A stretch of DNA of 8,186 nt. Source: Alphaproteobacteria bacterium TMED109 (GTDB lineage: Bacteria; Pseudomonadota; Alphaproteobacteria; TMED109). The notes below the pieces were generated by a model that worked only from the letters and a program-made list of their open reading frames with translations, had not been told where the DNA came from and searched no databases. Position 1 is the stretch's first letter, and each line of letters opens with the position of its first letter. The stretch is from NCBI GenBank assembly GCA_002171375.1, contig NHFK01000002.1:19857-28042 (forward strand), in the 5' to 3' direction. The position numbers and the translations under genes were made by a program. Positions 5,988 to 8,186 of this stretch are shown here, piece by piece.

Positions 5988-7511
5988 ATGAACATATTTG
6001 ATAAAATAGAACAAAACGCTTTAAAAAATAATTATATAAACAAGACAGCGATAACTCAGATAATGGACTCTAATAAGATAAAGATAATATCTTATAAAGA
6101 ATTATTTCAGCTAAGTACAAAAGTTAGCCAATTATTACTTAAGTTAAAAATTAAACGCAAAGATAGAATTTATATAAGTAGTAGTGACAGTGTTAACTTT
6201 GTATCTTCTTTTTTAGGAGCAATAAAAGTAGGAATTGTTCCTATTCCTGGTAATCCTGAACTATCTAAAGAACAAACACTACATATACTTAATGACAGCA
6301 AACCTTCAATAATATTAAGCGATAATTCTCTAAATAAAGATAAACTTAAATTTAAATATTCAGTCTATAAAAACAATAAATGGAAAAATCTTTTATCTAA
6401 AATTCATTTAAAAAAAATTAAAACAGTTAACTCTAAAAATAATCAAATTGCTTTTTTAATTTATTCTTCAGGAACCACAGGTTTACCTAAAGCTATAATT
6501 CATCAACATGAGATTATTACTAATACTTATTTTCTTCATAAAGATATTTTAAAATTATGTTATGGGGATAGCATATTTACTACATCTAAATTATTTTTTG
6601 CTTATGCCTTGGGAAATAATTTTTTTGCTCCGTTACTAATAGGGCTTAATACAATTTTTAATGATAATTTATTAAATAATCCAAACCTTTCTTATATAAT
6701 TAAAAAATTTAATCCTAAAGTTATTTTTAGTGTTCCCACTATTTATAGAAGACTTTTAGAGGATAGCAGTACAAATTTAAAAATATTATCTGAAGTACAA
6801 TATTTTATTTCAGCAGGAGAGAGAATACCTGATAAGCTTTATAAAGAATGGAAAAGTAAAGTAAAATCTCCACTCTTAAATTGCTATGGGACTACAGAAA
6901 CGCTTGCTATTGTAATTGCAACCAGACCAGAAAATTCAAAAATAGGTAGCACAGGAGAACCAATTAAAAATGTAAAAACAAAATTAATAAATAGTAATAA
7001 GTTATTATCCAAAACAAATGGTGTTCTTCATATTAAACATTCAACTTTTTCAAATAAATATTTAAATAATAAAAATAAATCTGAAAAAACCTTCCTCGAA
7101 GGATGGATAAAAACTGGAGATATATGGTCAATAAAAAATAATCATTGGTATTACCAGGGTAGAGAAGACGACCTAATAAAAGTAGCTGGTAAATGGGTGA
7201 ATCCTAAAGAAATAGAAAATATAGCATCTAATTTAAATAATGTGCTTGATTCATTTTGTATAGCTTTTAATACCAAACAAGACACTCTAAGACTAGCTTT
7301 GTTTCTACACGTAAATAAAACTACAAATGAAGATTTGATAGTTAGAAAATTAAAAACTAAAATAGCCTCTCTTCCAAATTATAAAAAACCCTATATGATT
7401 AAGCTTATTGATAAATTACCCCAAACTAGCACTGGTAAAATAAAAAGGAATGATTTACACAAATTAATTAAGGATAAATTTGATGAGCCTAGTAAAAGTA
7501 AAACAATATAA
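5988..7511 (+). CDS. Aromatic acid-CoA ligase (benzoate-CoA ligase-like, ANL superfamily)
   Basis: ATP-dependent formation of an aroyl-CoA through an acyl-AMP intermediate; a cytoplasmic enzyme of 507 residues, close to the usual 510-530. The order of ANL motifs is intact: P-loop YSSGTTGLPK at 159-168, YGTTET at 300-305, GDIW at 377-380 with D378 for the ribose, the hinge GREDDLIKVAGKWV at 391-404, and the catalytic lysine K484 in TSTGKIKR. SKLFFAYALGN at 200-210 is a hallmark of the benzoate / hydroxybenzoate / cinnamate-CoA ligase branch, so the substrate is most likely a benzoate-type acid; which one cannot be told by eye. The residue after the P-loop lysine is Ala169, where Gly is usual. 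The ATG at 5988 has no clear Shine-Dalgarno. The gene is more AT-rich than the dioxygenase gene, and its 3' end overlaps the thioesterase by 29 bp. Confidence 0.92.
   Translation: MNIFDKIEQNALKNNYINKTAITQIMDSNKIKIISYKELFQLSTKVSQLLLKLKIKRKDRIYISSSDSVNFVSSFLGAIKVGIVPIPGNPELSKEQTLHILNDSKPSIILSDNSLNKDKLKFKYSVYKNNKWKNLLSKIHLKKIKTVNSKNNQIAFLIYSSGTTGLPKAIIHQHEIITNTYFLHKDILKLCYGDSIFTTSKLFFAYALGNNFFAPLLIGLNTIFNDNLLNNPNLSYIIKKFNPKVIFSVPTIYRRLLEDSSTNLKILSEVQYFISAGERIPDKLYKEWKSKVKSPLLNCYGTTETLAIVIATRPENSKIGSTGEPIKNVKTKLINSNKLLSKTNGVLHIKHSTFSNKYLNNKNKSEKTFLEGWIKTGDIWSIKNNHWYYQGREDDLIKVAGKWVNPKEIENIASNLNNVLDSFCIAFNTKQDTLRLALFLHVNKTTNEDLIVRKLKTKIASLPNYKKPYMIKLIDKLPQTSTGKIKRNDLHKLIKDKFDEPSKSKTI
7470..7474 (+). 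promoter_or_regulatory. Ribosome binding site of the thioesterase gene
   Basis: AAGGA inside the ligase coding sequence lies 8 nt before the ATG at 7483 and 5 nt before an adjacent in-frame TTG at 7480. The ATG is preferred as the stronger start codon. Confidence 0.55.
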
Positions 7512-7923
7512 AATAAAAGTAGAATGGGGCGATTGCGATCCGTATGGAATAGTATTTTATCCTAATTTTTATAAATGGATGGATAGCGCTCAATGGAATT
7601 ATTTTAAAAGTATAAAGCAACCTATTTCTAAATTAGAGGAATTATATAATATAAAGGGATTACCATTACTGCACACTGAAGCAAAATTTCTTTCTGCTTG
7701 TGTTAGAGAAGATATTTTAAATATACAAACTAGTTTGGTTAATATTACCAATTCTACCTTAAAACTTCAGCATATTATTAAAAGAAAAAATAAAATAGTA
7801 TGTGCGGGCTCTGAAATCAGAATATGGGCAGAAGAAAAGAATGGAATAATTAAATCTAAAGCTATTCCTGAAAAGATGAAAAAAGTATTTGAATACTATC
7901 TAATAGAAGAAAAAAAAGTTTAA
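7483..7923 (+). CDS. 4-hydroxybenzoyl-CoA thioesterase-family hotdog thioesterase
   Basis: Hydrolyses an aroyl-CoA to the free acid and CoA. The 146-residue hotdog protein carries the family signature at the N-terminus (EWGDCDPYGIVFYPNFYKW, residues 14-32). D19, the second Asp of GDCD, aligns from memory with the catalytic Asp17 of the Pseudomonas sp. CBS3 4-hydroxybenzoyl-CoA thioesterase, which has a similar GDCDPAGIVWYPN stretch and about 141 residues. In this cluster a gentisyl-CoA thioesterase role is the natural inference, since gentisate dioxygenase needs the free acid; a housekeeping YbgC/Tol-Pal acyl-CoA thioesterase is less likely given the context. The start lies 29 bp inside the ligase gene, implying coupled translation and matched amounts. 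It is the last gene of the cluster and ends 14 nt from a convergent gene. Confidence 0.9.
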   Translation: MSLVKVKQYKIKVEWGDCDPYGIVFYPNFYKWMDSAQWNYFKSIKQPISKLEELYNIKGLPLLHTEAKFLSACVREDILNIQTSLVNITNSTLKLQHIIKRKNKIVCAGSEIRIWAEEKNGIIKSKAIPEKMKKVFEYYLIEEKKV

Positions 7924-7937
7924 ATAATCTGAAATTG

Positions 7938-8186
7938 CTATGATAGGTTTAAAACCTTATATATATAATTAGCAGTAGCTAAATCAGATAAAGCATGTCC
8001 AACTGATTTATATATAGTTACTTTATCTTTTTCATCTCTCTTAAAGTCATTACTCATAATTAATTGCTTAATATCAGCTTTAATATCATTTTTACTTATA
8101 TAGCCTAGCTTTATTGACTGCATTAAATCTCCTGCTTCAATAAGCGCAGCCTCCTTATCATCTACATATATTTCACCTAATGAAAA
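7938..8186 (-). CDS. Ornithine cyclodeaminase / mu-crystallin family protein, C-terminal part, cut by window edge
   Basis: The minus-strand frame stays open from the stop at 7938-7940 to the right window edge, giving the last 82 residues of a protein usually about 310-330 long. The Met codon at 8121-8123 is therefore internal. The visible part begins SLGEIYVDDKEAAL, continues EAGDLMQSIKLG, and has the strongly conserved TIYKSVGHALSDLATANYIY near the end. This matches the C-terminal pattern of the family (VDD...A..EAGDL...TVFKSVG.A..DLA.A). Members are NAD(P)-dependent ornithine cyclodeaminases, ketimine or pyrroline-2-carboxylate reductases, or alanine dehydrogenases; the reaction cannot be told from this fragment. 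It converges on the aromatic cluster with a 14-bp gap and is probably functionally separate. Confidence 0.85.
   Translation of the reverse strand, partial: FSLGEIYVDDKEAALIEAGDLMQSIKLGYISKNDIKADIKQLIMSNDFKRDEKDKVTIYKSVGHALSDLATANYIYKVLNLS

Larger units (their letters stand above)
1656..7923 (+). other. Putative seven-gene operon: CoA-dependent aromatic acid to gentisate pathway
   Basis: Seven same-strand genes lie end to end. Junctions are: 4-bp ATGA overlap (reductase/SDR), 11-nt gap (SDR/diiron subunit, using the start at 3637), 44-nt gap (diiron/gentisate dioxygenase), 8-nt gap (dioxygenase/unknown 182-aa protein), 19-nt gap (unknown/ligase) and 29-bp overlap (ligase/thioesterase). No terminator-like hairpin was seen between them. 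The predicted activities form a chain: CoA activation, ring oxygenation with its reductase, dehydrogenation, CoA release and gentisate ring cleavage. Cotranscription is inferred from spacing. No regulator gene is present in the window. Confidence 0.75.

Noticed and set aside
7480..7482. TTG start for the thioesterase
   Set aside because: An ATG follows immediately at 7483 with acceptable spacing to AAGGA, so the TTG is not needed.
7945..7957. AGGTTT-A-AAACCT palindrome near the convergent gene ends
   Set aside because: As an RNA hairpin it gives only about 5 bp with a 3-nt loop, has no T-run on either side, and lies within the coding end of the minus-strand gene; not a credible terminator.
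8121..8123. ATG as the true start of a 61-aa minus-strand gene
   Set aside because: The frame stays open to the window edge, and the upstream residues (GEIYVDDKEAAL, EAGDL) are conserved parts of the ornithine cyclodeaminase family, so this Met is internal.
1..8186. CRISPR array, tRNA/rRNA genes, insertion sequences or attachment sites
   Set aside because: No regularly spaced repeats, cloverleaf-like segments, transposase motifs or terminal inverted repeats were found; the sequence is almost fully accounted for by protein-coding genes.

Overview
The window is AT-rich (roughly 30% G+C by eye) with densely packed genes, short or overlapping junctions, K/N/I-rich proteins and Shine-Dalgarno sites of the AGAGG/AAGGA type. 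No stop-codon reassignment is needed. This fits a streamlined, low-GC, probably marine proteobacterium (SAR11-like or another AT-rich alphaproteobacterial lineage). The YejA-type binding protein also fits Proteobacteria, but the taxon is inference; no rRNA or other marker gene is present.

Layout. Positions 1-1554 (+) are the 3' part of a YejA-type extracellular solute-binding protein. A 101-bp gap is followed by a compact same-strand seven-gene cluster at 1656-7923: (1) a 2Fe-2S ferredoxin/FAD/NAD reductase; (2) a short-chain dehydrogenase; (3) a PaaA-like diiron oxygenase subunit; (4) gentisate 1,2-dioxygenase; (5) a 182-aa protein I do not recognise; (6) an aromatic acid-CoA ligase of the benzoate-CoA ligase type; (7) a 4-hydroxybenzoyl-CoA-type hotdog thioesterase. 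Gene junctions run from a 29-bp overlap to a 44-bp gap, so a single transcript is likely. On the opposite strand, 7938-8186 is the 3' end of an ornithine cyclodeaminase/mu-crystallin-family gene that converges on the cluster and runs off the right edge. No tRNA, rRNA, CRISPR array or mobile element was seen.

How the genes may work together (inference). The cluster reads as an aerobic CoA-thioester route into the gentisate pathway. The ligase would activate an aromatic acid to its CoA ester. The diiron oxygenase, fed electrons by the reductase, would hydroxylate or epoxidise the ring. The SDR would oxidise an alcohol or dihydrodiol-type CoA intermediate. The thioesterase would release gentisate, and the bicupin dioxygenase would open the ring to maleylpyruvate. 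Ligase-hydroxylase-thioesterase routes to gentisate are known (salicylyl-CoA and 4-hydroxybenzoyl-CoA routes), but the hydroxylases I know there are flavoproteins. A stand-alone PaaA-type diiron subunit with a naphthalene-dioxygenase-type reductase in that place is the unusual part, and is the best candidate in this window for an undescribed system.
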